Below, piece by piece: positions 17,657-25,840 of a stretch of DNA of 64,000 nucleotides. The position numbers and the translations under genes were made by a program. Source of the DNA: Treponema medium. GTDB taxonomy: Bacteria; Spirochaetota; Spirochaetia; Treponematales; Treponemataceae. The stretch's first letter is position 1; each line of letters begins with the position of its first letter. The stretch lies in the NCBI RefSeq assembly GCF_017161265.1, contig NZ_CP031393.1:1612001-1676000 (forward strand). The letters run 5' to 3'. Under the pieces are notes generated by a model, which made no database searches, was not told the DNA's origin, and saw nothing but the letters and a program-made list of their open reading frames with translations.

Positions 17657-18454
17657 ATGGCAAATTATAAGAACTATACCAATAAAGAAATGCAGGCGAT
17701 TACAATCGCGAAGACCATTAAAGACGGTCAAATCGTTATTGTAGGAACAGGTCTTCCTTTAATCGGAGCATCGTTGGCAAAACGAATCTTTGCTCCGAAT
17801 TGTAAGCTGATTGTAGAAAGCGGTTTGATGGACTGCGCTCCGATTGAAGTACCGCGCAGTGTTGGTGATAACCGGCTGATGGCTCACTGTGGTGTACAAT
17901 GGCCGAATGTCCGTTTTATCGGTTTTGAAGCAAACGAGTGGCTCAACGATAACGATCGAATGATTGCCTTTATCGGCGGCGCTCAGATTGACCCTTTCGG
18001 CAACGTAAACTCAACCTGTATCGGCGACTATCATAATCCCAAAACCCGTTTTACCGGCTCCGGCGGGGCAAACGGTATTGCAACCTACTCAAACACCGTC
18101 ATTATGATGCAGCATGAAAAACGCCGCTTTATCGATAAAATCGACTACATTACCAGTGCAGGATGGGGCGACGGAGCCGGCGGACGTGAAAAACTCGGTC
18201 TTCCGGGAAACAGAGGCCCGATCGCCGTTGTTACCGACCGTGGTATCCTCAAATTTGATGATAAGACCAAGCGGATGTACTTAGCGGGTTATTATCCGAC
18301 CTCTTCCCCCGAAGACGTACTGGAAAATACCGGCTTTGACCTCGATGTTTCCAAAGCTGTTCTGCTTGATGCGCCGAGCGAAGACGTTATCAAGATGATC
18401 CGTGAGGAAATCGATCCCGGACAGGCATTTATCAAAGTTCCTGTCGAAGAGTAA
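17657..18454 (+). CDS. gctB: Glutaconate CoA-transferase subunit B
   Basis: Catalytic subunit, 265 aa. The nucleophile that forms the glutamyl-CoA thioester is Glu54 in LIVESGLMDCAP, exactly the position known for the Acidaminococcus fermentans enzyme. Glycine-rich oxyanion loop TRFTGSGGANGIATYSN near 130-146. AAGGAGG in the gctA end serves as its ribosome binding site. The 385-nt gap downstream is filled by repeats (18466-18776), which separate it from gcdA. Confidence 0.93.
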   Translation: MANYKNYTNKEMQAITIAKTIKDGQIVIVGTGLPLIGASLAKRIFAPNCKLIVESGLMDCAPIEVPRSVGDNRLMAHCGVQWPNVRFIGFEANEWLNDNDRMIAFIGGAQIDPFGNVNSTCIGDYHNPKTRFTGSGGANGIATYSNTVIMMQHEKRRFIDKIDYITSAGWGDGAGGREKLGLPGNRGPIAVVTDRGILKFDDKTKRMYLAGYYPTSSPEDVLENTGFDLDVSKAVLLDAPSEDVIKMIREEIDPGQAFIKVPVEE

Positions 18455-18465
18455 GTATCAGGGTA

Positions 18466-18732
18466 GGGCAAACACATCAGGCTATTTTTTAGCAGCCCCG
18501 CAGAATATAAGGAGGCCGTTCAACCTTTCTTTTTGAAAATATGCATACCGTTTACGGCGTTGCTGCACAAAAATAAATGCTCAACGTACAACAAGTACGT
18601 CTCCGCTTTGTTTTTGTTTGCGCCTTGTATCCGGTACCGTTATTTTCAAAAGGCTGACGGAAAGGCTGGTTTTAGACGTCATAGCTACAATTATTTTGCG
18701 ATGTTAATCTACTCTGCCTGATGTGTTTACCC
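18466..18732. repeat. Family B element, copy 5, with a family A element nested inside
   Basis: Reverse orientation. Ends GCAAACACATCAGGC at the left and GCCTGATGTGTTTACCC at the right. The arm next to the left end (TTTTTTAGCAGCCCCGCAGAAT) matches the right arm of B1 and B3. The central loop of B is replaced by a family A palindrome at 18529-18653, whose ends are CTTTTTGAAAATA and TATTTTCAAAAGG. Confidence 0.8.
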
Positions 18733-18748
18733 GTCTGTTAGAAAAAAT

Positions 18749-18776
18749 GTGCGAAATTTTTGGTAAAATTTCGCAC
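18749..18776. repeat. Family H hairpin, copy 2
   Basis: GTGCGAAATTTT / AAAATTTCGCAC, loop TGGT; a 12-bp perfect stem in the gcdA leader. It sits at the same distance and with the same linker (TCTAACAGAC on the complement) from a B element as the copy at 5979-6004. Confidence 0.75.
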
Positions 18777-18839
18777 AGAAAAAGAGTATTTTCCGCGAAT
18801 TTCGTACTTGTGGAAAATGTCGTAACCGGAGGAATAGAC

Positions 18840-20597
18840 ATGGGTGATTATTCGATGCCGAGCTATTTCCAAAATATGGAACAAGTTGGAAAAGAGTTGG
18901 CACATATTGATGAAGAAAATGAGAAGCTGATAAAGGACGTTGAAGAAGAAATCGGTCGGCTTGTAGATGAAATCCACGAAGCGGGAACCCCTGATGAAAC
19001 GGTCAATGCAAAGGGACAGATGACCGCATTGCAGCGGATTGCCGACCTGATTGACGAAGGTACGTGGTGTCCTTTAAACAGTCTCTATAATCCGCAGGAC
19101 TTTGAAACCGCAACCGGTATTGTCAAAGGCTTGGGGCGGATTAACGGCAAGTGGGCGGTTATCGTCGCATCCGATAATAAAAAGATTGTCGGAGCGTGGG
19201 TTCCCGGGCAAGCAGAAAATTTACTGCGGGCATCCGATACGGCAAAATGCCTCCGCATCCCGTTGGTCTATGTGTTGAACTGTAGCGGTGTTAAGCTCGA
19301 TGAGCAGGAAAAAGTTTATGCGAATCGTCGCGGCGGCGGTACTCCGTTCTATCGGAACGTAGAGCTGCAACAGCTCGGTGTTCCCGTTATCGTCGGTATC
19401 TATGGAACAAACCCCGCAGGTGGCGGCTATCACAGTATCAGCCCGACCATCCTGATTGCGCATGAAAAAGCGAATATGGCAGTCGGCGGCGCCGGTATTG
19501 TCGGCGGTATGAATCCGAAAGGCTATATCGACGAAGAGGGCGCCGAGCAGATTATCGAGGCAAGCAAAAAATCCAAAGGTGTCGATGTACCGGGAACGGT
19601 TTCCATTCACTATAATGAAACCGGCTTTTTCCGCGAGGTGTACAGCGACGAAATCGGCGTATTAGACGGTATTAAAAAATATATGGACTACCTGCCCGCT
19701 TACGATTTGGAGTTTTTCCGCGTAGACGAACCGCGGGAACCGGCGCTCGATCCGAACGATTTGTATTCTATTTTGCCGATGAACCAGAAGAAGATATACA
19801 ATATCTACGATATTATCGGACGGCTGGTAGATAACAGCGAATTCAGCGAGTATAAAAAAGGCTACGGTCCCGAAATGGTAACCGGACTTGCGAAAGTTGA
19901 CGGGCTGTTAGTTGGTATTGTGGCAAACTTCCAAGGTTTGCTGCTGAAATACCCCGAGTACAAACAAGGCGCAGTCGGTATCGGCGGTAAGCTCTATCGG
20001 CAGGGACTTATGAAGATGAATGAGTTCGTAACGCTTTGCGCTCGCGATAAAATTCCGATTGTCTGGCTGCAGGATACCACCGGTATCGATGTTGGCAACG
20101 ATGCAGAACGCGCAGAACTGTTGGGATTAGGGCAGTCTCTTATCTACTCCATTCAGGATTCCAATATCCCGCAGATGGAAGTTACGTTGCGCAAGGGTAC
20201 CGCAGCGGCTCACTATGTGTTGGGCGGGCCTCAGGGCAATGATACCAATGCGTTCTCACTCGGTACTGCGGCAACTGAAATCAATGTAATGAACGGAGAA
20301 ACTGCTGCAACCGCGATGTATTGTCGACGTTTGGTAAAAGACAAGGATGCGGGAAAGGATTTAACGCCTACTATTGAAAAGATGAATAAACTGATCAATG
20401 AATATAAGGAAAAATCCGTTCCGCAGTATTGTGCCAAGACCGGTATGGTTGATGAAATCGTCAGCTTGTATGATATACGGGCGTATATGATTGCCTTTGC
20501 GAATTCGGTATATCAGAACCCGAAAGCAATGTGTGCATTCCATCAAATGCTGTTACCGCGTGCAATCAGAGAGTACAATACGTTTGTAAAGAAATAA
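18840..20597 (+). CDS. gcdA: Glutaconyl-CoA decarboxylase alpha subunit, carboxyltransferase
   Basis: Transfers the carboxyl group of glutaconyl-CoA to biotin on GcdC, giving crotonyl-CoA. 585 aa from ATG 18840 (family about 587 aa), preceded by GGAGG; a longer in-frame start at 18723 lies in repeat DNA and is rejected. Two crotonase-like carboxyltransferase domains. The second contains WLQDTTGIDVGNDAERAELLGLG and GGPQGNDTNAFSLGTAATEI-type loops that bind CoA and biotin. In A. fermentans gctA-gctB-gcdA-hgdC-hgdA-hgdB form one cluster, and the order here is the same apart from inserted repeats and gltS. Confidence 0.93.
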   Translation: MGDYSMPSYFQNMEQVGKELAHIDEENEKLIKDVEEEIGRLVDEIHEAGTPDETVNAKGQMTALQRIADLIDEGTWCPLNSLYNPQDFETATGIVKGLGRINGKWAVIVASDNKKIVGAWVPGQAENLLRASDTAKCLRIPLVYVLNCSGVKLDEQEKVYANRRGGGTPFYRNVELQQLGVPVIVGIYGTNPAGGGYHSISPTILIAHEKANMAVGGAGIVGGMNPKGYIDEEGAEQIIEASKKSKGVDVPGTVSIHYNETGFFREVYSDEIGVLDGIKKYMDYLPAYDLEFFRVDEPREPALDPNDLYSILPMNQKKIYNIYDIIGRLVDNSEFSEYKKGYGPEMVTGLAKVDGLLVGIVANFQGLLLKYPEYKQGAVGIGGKLYRQGLMKMNEFVTLCARDKIPIVWLQDTTGIDVGNDAERAELLGLGQSLIYSIQDSNIPQMEVTLRKGTAAAHYVLGGPQGNDTNAFSLGTAATEINVMNGETAATAMYCRRLVKDKDAGKDLTPTIEKMNKLINEYKEKSVPQYCAKTGMVDEIVSLYDIRAYMIAFANSVYQNPKAMCAFHQMLLPRAIREYNTFVKK

Positions 20598-20605
20598 ATC
20601 TATCT

Positions 20606-20633
20606 CCTAAAAAACTTACCTGAGTTTTTTAGG
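20606..20633. repeat. Hairpin CCTAAAAAAC/GTTTTTTAGG after gcdA
   Basis: Eleven-bp stem with a short loop 8 nt after the gcdA stop. Related stems (CTCTAAAAA.../TTTTTAGA) lie at 29154, 49830, 46318 and 61691. No T run follows, so it may protect the mRNA end rather than terminate. Confidence 0.5.
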
Positions 20634-20659
20634 GATGACTGCATGGGAATGCAAAAAAT

Positions 20660-20705
20660 AGTGCCGGTTGGTTGCTGTTAGCAATGAAACCGGTACTGTT
20701 TCGTT
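20660..20705 (+). terminator. Probable terminator before the second gltS
   Basis: AGTGCCGGTT / AACCGGTACT outer stem and TTGCT/AGCAA inner stem with loop GTT, followed by GTTTCGTTTG. A second weaker palindrome GAGAACTGTT / AACAGTTCTC follows at about 20707-20748. Confidence 0.5.
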
Positions 20706-20812
20706 TGAGAACTGTTCAAGTAGATAAAAACTGCGTTCAACAGTTCTCGTATTTATGCACTGCAATTTCCGTAATTTTTATGCGGAAATGTATGCATTAT
20801 CAGGACTGAGTT

Positions 20813-22048
20813 ATGGAAAGAATTGTTTTAAAATTAGGTATGTTTGAAACGCTCATGGTTGCGGTTATTGCAATCTATGTGGGAGAGTTTTTGCGCAATA
20901 AAATTCCTGTTCTCAAAAAATATTGTTTACCCGCTTCTGTTGTGGGCGGTACCTTGTTTGCGCTCCTCTCGTTATTGCTCTATTCGGTCAATATTTTTGA
21001 ATTGAATTTTGATTATAAAACGGTCAATCAGCTGTTCTATTGTTTATTCTTTGCTGCAAGCGGTGCTGCTGCGAGTTTGGCGTTGCTTAAAAAAGGCGGT
21101 AAACTGGTCATTATCTTTACCGTATTGGCAGCCTTATTAGCAACCTTGCAAAATGCTGCCGCCATTTCGGTGGGGAGCCTTTTTCATATCAGTCCCCTTA
21201 TCTCAATGATGACGGGTAGTATCCCGATGACCGGCGGACACGGAAATGCCGCTTCGTTTGCCCCGATTGCTGTAGAAGCGGGTGCAACTGCGGCTATGGA
21301 AGTTGCGATTGCTGCGGCAACCTTCGGGTTGATTTCAGGCTGTATCATCGGCGGGCCGTTCGGTAACTTTATGGTAAAACGTTTTCACCTTGAAAACCCT
21401 GAATTAGACGGCAAAGAAGAAGCTGCGGAATTAAAGGCAGAAGGTTCCGGCGGCACTGCGGGTGCTTTGGTAGATAAAGCCAATGTATTGCAGGCGGTGT
21501 TTCTCTTGTGTATTGCATGCGGCATCGGTCAGGTGTTGTTTTTAATCTTGAAGCATTTTAAAATCAACTTCCCCATTCACGTATGCTGTATGTTTGGAGG
21601 AATTGCGGCACGCCTTATATTGGATTTAACTTCAAAGAATAATCCTACGAAACACAATGTATTATATGATGCATTCGATATCGTCGGTGAATTCTCGTTA
21701 GCCTTGTTTGTTTCGATGAAACTCTGGCAGCTTGCAGGCTTAGGTACTGCGCTGGTGGTATTACTGTTGGTACAAGTTGTGCTGATTGTACTTTTCTGTT
21801 ACTTCCTGACGTTTAATCTATTGGGCAGAAACTACGATGCGGCGGTTATGGCAGTTGGTCATATTGGTTTCGGCTTGGGTGCAGTACCCGTTTCGATGAC
21901 AACGATGCAGACGGTATGCCGTAAGTACCGCTATTCCAAGTTAGCATTCTTTGTCGTGCCGGTCATCGGCGGCTTTATCAGCAATATTACCAATGCCATT
22001 ATTATCACAAAGTTTTTGGATTTAGCAAAGCACATGCTTGGACTTTAA
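20813..22048 (+). CDS. gltS: Sodium/glutamate symporter GltS (copy 2)
   Basis: 411-aa ESS-family symporter. Signature loops MTGGHGNAASFAP near residue 140 and GHIGFGLGAVPVSM near 352; about ten hydrophobic segments; hydrophilic Glu/Gly-rich centre. It is clearly diverged from copy 1 (different GGHG context, FGNFMVKRFH versus IAKRLKDKH), so it is not a recent duplicate. The ribosome binding site is weak (GGACTGAG). The inverted repeat R begins 3 nt after its stop codon. A different substrate such as 2-oxoglutarate or 2-hydroxyglutarate cannot be excluded. Confidence 0.88.
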   Translation: MERIVLKLGMFETLMVAVIAIYVGEFLRNKIPVLKKYCLPASVVGGTLFALLSLLLYSVNIFELNFDYKTVNQLFYCLFFAASGAAASLALLKKGGKLVIIFTVLAALLATLQNAAAISVGSLFHISPLISMMTGSIPMTGGHGNAASFAPIAVEAGATAAMEVAIAAATFGLISGCIIGGPFGNFMVKRFHLENPELDGKEEAAELKAEGSGGTAGALVDKANVLQAVFLLCIACGIGQVLFLILKHFKINFPIHVCCMFGGIAARLILDLTSKNNPTKHNVLYDAFDIVGEFSLALFVSMKLWQLAGLGTALVVLLLVQVVLIVLFCYFLTFNLLGRNYDAAVMAVGHIGFGLGAVPVSMTTMQTVCRKYRYSKLAFFVVPVIGGFISNITNAIIITKFLDLAKHMLGL

Positions 22049-22050
22049 TA

Positions 22051-22320
22051 AGCCTGTTCGGAAACTTCCGTTTCTGAACAGGTTACCTTGAAATGCGATG
22101 TTCTAAATCGTAGGTTTATTTTCAGCCGCTGAAATAGCGCGGCTGAAAAACACGTCGAGTTTGCTTCGCAAACATCGCGTATTAACGTATGCGCGTTCCG
22201 CACATCAATGCAGCAGTTTCCAAAGTTCACACTTTGTTCAACTGTTGCATTTTAGGGTACTATTTGTGCGATTTAGAACTCGTCGACCTATTCGAAAACG
22301 CAGTTATCGAATAGGTCTAA
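22051..22320. repeat. Large inverted-repeat copy R (pairs with 14282-14552)
   Basis: Reverse complement of copy L with about eight differences. Two of them are paired: the terminal hairpin is GACCTATTCGA/TCGAATAGGTC-type here and GACCTGTTCGA/TCGAACAGGTC in L, so a G-C pair became A-T with pairing kept. It starts right after the stop codon of the second gltS. Confidence 0.92.
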
Positions 22321-22326
22321 TGTGTA

Positions 22327-22373
22327 AGCGGTTTTTGCCGCATATAACGGTAACCGCTGACTGAAAAGCGGTT
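22327..22373 (+). promoter_or_regulatory. Possible alternative-hairpin leader of hgdC
   Basis: The words AGCGGTT (22327), AACCGCT (22352) and AGCGGTT (22367) follow one another, so the middle one can pair with either neighbour but not both. A CCCG-TGAT-CGGG hairpin and a T-rich stretch follow before the hgdC start. This resembles an attenuator; no ligand or leader peptide is evident. Confidence 0.35.
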
Positions 22374-22439
22374 GCCTGAAAATTGCCCGTGATCGGGGAT
22401 TTTATATATTTTTATCGGCAAGGGAGCGGATATATCGGT

Positions 22440-23234
22440 ATGAGTACATTTACTATGGGCGTAGACGTCGGTTCTACGGCTTCCAAGTGCGTTATTATCA
22501 AAGATGGAAAGGAGATCGTTGCAACGGCAGTCGTTCCGGTGGGGACGGGTACCAGCGGGCCGGCACGGGTGATGAAGCAAGCGCTGGAACAACTCGGATT
22601 TACCTCGATGGAGCAGCTTGACGGAGCTATCGCAACAGGCTACGGGCGGAACTCTTTGCAGGAAGTACCGGCGCAGATGTCGGAGCTGTCTTGTCATGCT
22701 AAAGGCGCCTATTTCTTGTTTCCGCATGTTCGCACTATTATCGATATAGGCGGACAGGATTCTAAAGCGTTAAAGCTCAGCGATAACGGCATGCTCGAAA
22801 ACTTTGTTATGAACGATAAGTGCGCTGCCGGTACGGGACGCTTCCTCGATGTTATTGCGAAGGTTCTGGAAATCAATTTGGAGGATCTCGAAAAACTTGA
22901 TGAACAGTCCACCAAAGAGTTGACAATCAGCTCAACCTGTACCGTGTTTGCCGAATCGGAGGTTATCTCTCAACTGGCAAGCGGCGCAAAAATTCCCGAT
23001 ATCGTAAAAGGAATCCACACTGCGATTGCCAGCCGCGTCGGTAGTTTGGCAAAGCGTGTCGGCATTCAAGATGATGTTGTAATGACCGGAGGAGTCGCCC
23101 TGAATAAGGGAATGGTTCGGGCAATGGAAAAAAATATAGGGTTTAAAATTCACACGAGTGAATATTGCCAGTTAAATGGCGCAATTGGAGCCGCTCTGTA
23201 TGCACACCAAAAGTGCATGCAGGCGGGAAAATAA
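22440..23234 (+). CDS. hgdC: 2-Hydroxyglutaryl-CoA dehydratase activator (component A)
   Basis: ATP-driven one-electron donor (archerase) for HgdAB; a homodimer carrying one [4Fe-4S] cluster at its interface. 264 aa. ASKHA-type ATPase motifs: GVDVGSTASKCVI at the N-terminus, DIGGQDSKA near 102, and MTGGVALNKGM near 220. Cluster ligands Cys128 (NDKCAAGTGRF) and Cys167 (SSTCTVFAESEV) have the same 39-residue spacing as in A. fermentans. ATG 22440 follows AAGGGAG; an earlier in-frame start is unnecessary. Confidence 0.94.
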   Translation: MSTFTMGVDVGSTASKCVIIKDGKEIVATAVVPVGTGTSGPARVMKQALEQLGFTSMEQLDGAIATGYGRNSLQEVPAQMSELSCHAKGAYFLFPHVRTIIDIGGQDSKALKLSDNGMLENFVMNDKCAAGTGRFLDVIAKVLEINLEDLEKLDEQSTKELTISSTCTVFAESEVISQLASGAKIPDIVKGIHTAIASRVGSLAKRVGIQDDVVMTGGVALNKGMVRAMEKNIGFKIHTSEYCQLNGAIGAALYAHQKCMQAGK

Positions 23235-23281
23235 GTAAGGTTCTATGCCGGTGAATGCAAGGCCGGCGCAGACCTGAATGG

Positions 23282-23318
23282 CATCTTTTAAAGAACCTGC
23301 CGGTTTTTTAAAAGATGA
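23282..23318 (+). promoter_or_regulatory. Intercistronic hairpin between hgdC and hgdA
   Basis: CATCTTTTAAA / TTTAAAAGATG with an inner AACC/GGTT. It lies 48 nt after the hgdC stop and 25 nt before the hgdA start. A partial terminator or mRNA processing site here would adjust the ratio of activator to dehydratase. Confidence 0.5.
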
Positions 23319-23342
23319 CCTTGAGGACATAGGAGGAAACAA

Positions 23343-24668
23343 ATGGCCCAAAAGATGGAAAAGTTACCCAACAAAACGCCGCGGCCGATCGAAGGGCATA
23401 AGCCCGCCGCCGCTCTGTTACGCGATGTCGTAGATAGGGTGTATGCAAATGCATGGGAGGCAAAACGGCGCGGTGAATTAGTCGGATGGAGTTCTTCTAA
23501 ATTTCCAATTGAATTAGCGAAAGCTTTTGACTTGAATGTAGTCTATCCCGAAAATCACGCGGCGTCGACGGCTGCTAAGAAAGACGGATTGCGCCTCTGC
23601 CAAGCTGCGGAGGATATGGGATACGATAACGATATCTGCGGATATGCCCGTATCAGCCTTGCGTATGCCGCAGGAGAGCCGACTGATTCGCGCAGAATGC
23701 CGCAGCCCGACTTTTTGCTGTGCTGTAACAATATCTGCAATATGATGACTAAATGGTACGAAAATATTGCGCGTATGCATAATATCCCGCTCATCATGGT
23801 CGACATTCCATTCTCCAATACGGTGGATGTCCCCGAAGAAAAAGTAGATTACCTTCTCGGGCAGTTTGACTATGCCATCAAGCAGCTGGAAAAATTGACC
23901 GGAAAGAAATTCGACGAAAAGAAATTTGAAGATGCCTGCGCACGGGCGAATAGAACCGCCGCCGCTTGGCTGAAATCCTGTTCATTTATGTCATACAAGC
24001 CGTCTCCGTTAAGCGGGTTTGACCTGTTTAACCACATGGCAGACATTGTTGCCGCCCGCTGCGAAGAAGACGCTGCTGTCGGATTTGAACTGCTGGCACA
24101 GGAATTTGAACAATCCGTAAAAGAAAACACCTCTACGTGGGAATATCCCGAAGAGCACCGTATCTTGTTTGAAGGTATTCCGTGCTGGCCGGCGCTCCGC
24201 CCCTTGTTTGACCCCTTAAAGGACAGCGGTGTCAACGTAACCGCTGTCGTATACGCTCCGGCATTCGGCTTCCGTTATGAGAATATCCGTGAAATGGCCG
24301 CTGCGTACTGCAAGGCGCCGTGCTCCGTCTGTATCGAAACCGGTGTTGAATGGCGCGAGACCATGGCAAAAGAAAACGGTATCAGCGGCGCTTTGGTCAA
24401 CTACAACCGCAGCTGCAAACCGTGGAGCGGCGCGATGCCCGAAATCGAGCGGCGTTGGAAAGAAGACCTCGGTATTCCGGTCGTTCACTTTGACGGCGAT
24501 CAGGCTGATGAGCGCAACTTCTCTACGGAACAGTACAAGACGAGAGTACAGGGCTTGGTAGAAATTATGGACGAACGCAAGCAGGATAAGAAAGCAAAAG
24601 GCGAGGAAGTCTATACCAACTTTAAAAATACCAAAGAGACCGATTGGTCGAAGCCGACGCTGGAGTAG
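23343..24668 (+). CDS. hgdA: (R)-2-Hydroxyglutaryl-CoA dehydratase alpha subunit
   Basis: With HgdB it forms component D, which eliminates water from (R)-2-hydroxyglutaryl-CoA by a ketyl-radical mechanism. 441 aa, HgdB/FldB-like family. Cysteines likely to ligate the [4Fe-4S] cluster are in FLLCCNNICNMM (near 120-130) and PCSVCIETGVEW (near 330). AGGAGG is upstream of ATG 23343. Eleven nt separate it from hgdB. Confidence 0.92.
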   Translation: MAQKMEKLPNKTPRPIEGHKPAAALLRDVVDRVYANAWEAKRRGELVGWSSSKFPIELAKAFDLNVVYPENHAASTAAKKDGLRLCQAAEDMGYDNDICGYARISLAYAAGEPTDSRRMPQPDFLLCCNNICNMMTKWYENIARMHNIPLIMVDIPFSNTVDVPEEKVDYLLGQFDYAIKQLEKLTGKKFDEKKFEDACARANRTAAAWLKSCSFMSYKPSPLSGFDLFNHMADIVAARCEEDAAVGFELLAQEFEQSVKENTSTWEYPEEHRILFEGIPCWPALRPLFDPLKDSGVNVTAVVYAPAFGFRYENIREMAAAYCKAPCSVCIETGVEWRETMAKENGISGALVNYNRSCKPWSGAMPEIERRWKEDLGIPVVHFDGDQADERNFSTEQYKTRVQGLVEIMDERKQDKKAKGEEVYTNFKNTKETDWSKPTLE

Positions 24669-24679
24669 GGGAGGACAGT

Positions 24680-25828
24680 ATGGAAACAATCAAAGAATTA
24701 TTGGAACAATTTAAATATTTGGCGAACAATCCGCGGAAGCAGCTGGATAAATACCTTGCGGCAGGGAAAAAAGCCGTCGGTATTTTCCCGTACTATGCAC
24801 CCGAAGAGATTGTCTATGCGGCAGGTATTGCGCCGTTCGGTGTATGGGGCGGTCAAGGCCCCATCGAGCGGGCAAAGGAATACTTCCCGACATTCTATTA
24901 CTCGTTGGCATTGCGCTGTTTGGAAATGGCCTTGGACGGTACCCTCGACGGACTTTCCGCCTCAATGCTGACAACGTTGGATGATACCCTTCGTCCGCTT
25001 TCTCAGAACTACAAGGTGAGCGCCGGACGGAAAATCCCGATGATCTTCCTCAATCATGGCCAGCATCGTAAAGAGGACTTCGGTAAGAAGTACAATGCGC
25101 GTATCTTTACCAAGGCGAAGGAAGAGCTGGAAAAAATCTGCGGTGTTAAAGTAACTGATGAGAACTTAAAGAAAGCGTTCAAAGTGTATAACGAAAACAG
25201 GGCTGAAAAGCGCCGGTTTATCAAACTTGCAGCATCTCATCCTCAGAGCATTAAAGCCTCAGACCGTTGCTATGTGCTGAAAAGCTCATACTTTATGCTG
25301 AAAGATGAACATACCGAGCTGCTCAAAAAGCTGAACTCTTTACTCGAAGCCTTGCCGGAAGAAAAATGGGACGGCGTTCGGGTGGTTACCAGCGGTGTTA
25401 TTACCGATAACCCCGGCTTGCTGCAAGTCTTTGACGACTACAAAGTCTGTATTGTCGCCGATGATGTGGCGCACGAATCCAGAGCGTTGAAGGTTGATAT
25501 CGATCTCTCCATCGACGATCCGATGATGGCGCTTGCCGATCAGTTCGCCCGTATGGATGAAGACCCGCTCCTCTACGACCCCGACCTTACGAAGCGTCCT
25601 GCTTATGTGGTGAAACTGGCAAAGGACAACAAGGCGGACGGATGCTTGCTCTTTATGATGAACTTTGACGACACGGAAGAGATGGAATACCCCTCGCTTA
25701 AGCAGGCGTTCAGTGCAGCAAAGATTCCGTTGGTAAAAGTCGGATATGATCAGCAGATGTCGGATTTCGGGCAGGTAAAAACGCAGCTCGAAACATTCAA
25801 CGAGATTGTACAGCTCAATCGGATGTAA
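24680..25828 (+). CDS. hgdB: (R)-2-Hydroxyglutaryl-CoA dehydratase beta subunit
   Basis: Partner of HgdA; 382 aa (about 379 in A. fermentans). ATG 24680 with GGGGAGG upstream; an earlier in-frame start overlapping hgdA is rejected. Motifs of the family: GIFPYYAPEEIVYAAG near 31-46, LRCLEMALDGTLDGLS, and VKVGYDQQMSDFGQVKTQLE near the C-terminus. The gene ends 12 nt before the LRR gene. Confidence 0.92.
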   Translation: METIKELLEQFKYLANNPRKQLDKYLAAGKKAVGIFPYYAPEEIVYAAGIAPFGVWGGQGPIERAKEYFPTFYYSLALRCLEMALDGTLDGLSASMLTTLDDTLRPLSQNYKVSAGRKIPMIFLNHGQHRKEDFGKKYNARIFTKAKEELEKICGVKVTDENLKKAFKVYNENRAEKRRFIKLAASHPQSIKASDRCYVLKSSYFMLKDEHTELLKKLNSLLEALPEEKWDGVRVVTSGVITDNPGLLQVFDDYKVCIVADDVAHESRALKVDIDLSIDDPMMALADQFARMDEDPLLYDPDLTKRPAYVVKLAKDNKADGCLLFMMNFDDTEEMEYPSLKQAFSAAKIPLVKVGYDQQMSDFGQVKTQLETFNEIVQLNRM

Positions 25829-25840
25829 GGGGGTAGTAGT

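Noticed and set aside
18723-18839. Longer in-frame start for gcdA
   Set aside because: It would add 39 residues encoded by repeat DNA (B end and H hairpin). ATG 18840 has GGAGG and gives the family length.
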